Shown here: piece after piece, positions 17,993 through 18,039 of the stretch | Numbering within the stretch: the first letter of the stretch is position 1 | How the letters are laid out: each line of letters starts with the position of its first letter | DNA from: CAJBLF01 sp964495825 | Lineage (GTDB): Bacteria > Patescibacteriota > Gracilibacteria > Absconditabacterales > Absconditicoccaceae | Direction of reading: 5' to 3' | DNA: 18,039 bases | Assembly (NCBI GenBank): GCA_964495825.1 | Contig: CAZBWI010000048.1 | Span: 1 to 18,039 of the forward strand | The notes under the pieces: generated by a model | What the model saw: only the letters and a program-made list of their open reading frames with translations | What the model was told of the DNA's origin: nothing | Databases searched by the model: none | Made by a program: the position numbers and the translations under genes

Positions 17993-18039
17993 TACATTAC
18001 AATACATATAAAAAATACCTAGAAGGATTGGTAATATTC

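Noticed and set aside
17814..18038. Minus-strand frame open from the window edge, hydrophobic and Cys-rich
   Set aside because: Composition is unlike the other genes, no start can be seen and the opposite strand reads more like protein; likely non-coding.
1..18039. Widespread pseudogenes or frameshifts suggested by short ORFs
   Set aside because: Neighbouring fragments lie in the same frame, are joined only by TGA, and those TGA match conserved glycines.

Overview
This 18 kb, AT-rich window comes from a bacterium with a modified genetic code, most likely the candidate phylum Absconditabacteria (SR1) or a close Gracilibacteria relative. Two code changes can be read from the sequence. First, in-frame UGA falls on invariant glycines: both non-GK glycines of the PilB Walker A motif, the HhH glycine of Nth, the CGD glycine of an IscU-like scaffold and several SufB glycines. 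Read with the standard code most genes look broken; with UGA = Gly they become full-length. Second, CGA and CGG sit on conserved tryptophans. SufB alone has five clear cases, while conserved arginines use AGA, CGT or CGC. The only tRNA gene has anticodon CCG but the body of a tRNA-Trp (A1-U72, G73, U20). All gene calls below use UGA = Gly, CGA/CGG = Trp and only UAA/UAG as stops.

Layout. 3-2549 (+): 3' part of a very large Asn/Lys/Thr/Gln-rich protein of unknown function. 2546-4388 (-): a minus-strand group reading PF10107-type endonuclease, tRNA, endonuclease III (nth), PAP2 phosphatase. 4632-9054 (+): a type IV pilus block with pilB (short form, no N-terminal domain), pilC, a secreted protein and a membrane-anchored helical protein. 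9092-13021: sufC and sufB, then a convergent AbiEi-like gene (-), a 90-aa unknown and an IscU/SufU-like scaffold that lacks the third ligand cysteine. 13194-13831 (+): two small membrane proteins, the first of the Phage_holin_4_2 (YvlD) type. 13967-15757 (+): a tail-anchored HTH coiled-coil protein and a larger coiled-coil protein anchored at both ends; they share a repeat module and a C-terminal anchor. 15750-17693 (-): an OLD-family ATPase/TOPRIM nuclease that overlaps the preceding gene tail to tail. The last 340 bases hold a small, probably disrupted ORF and several inverted and direct repeats.

How it fits together. Three ordinary functions are clear: pilus assembly, Fe-S cluster assembly and DNA repair. 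Interspersed are genes of defence type (AbiEi-like, OLD nuclease). The membrane-tethered HTH/coiled-coil pair is the best candidate for an undescribed system. The sense-codon reassignment, with a candidate decoding tRNA in the same window, is the most striking observation.
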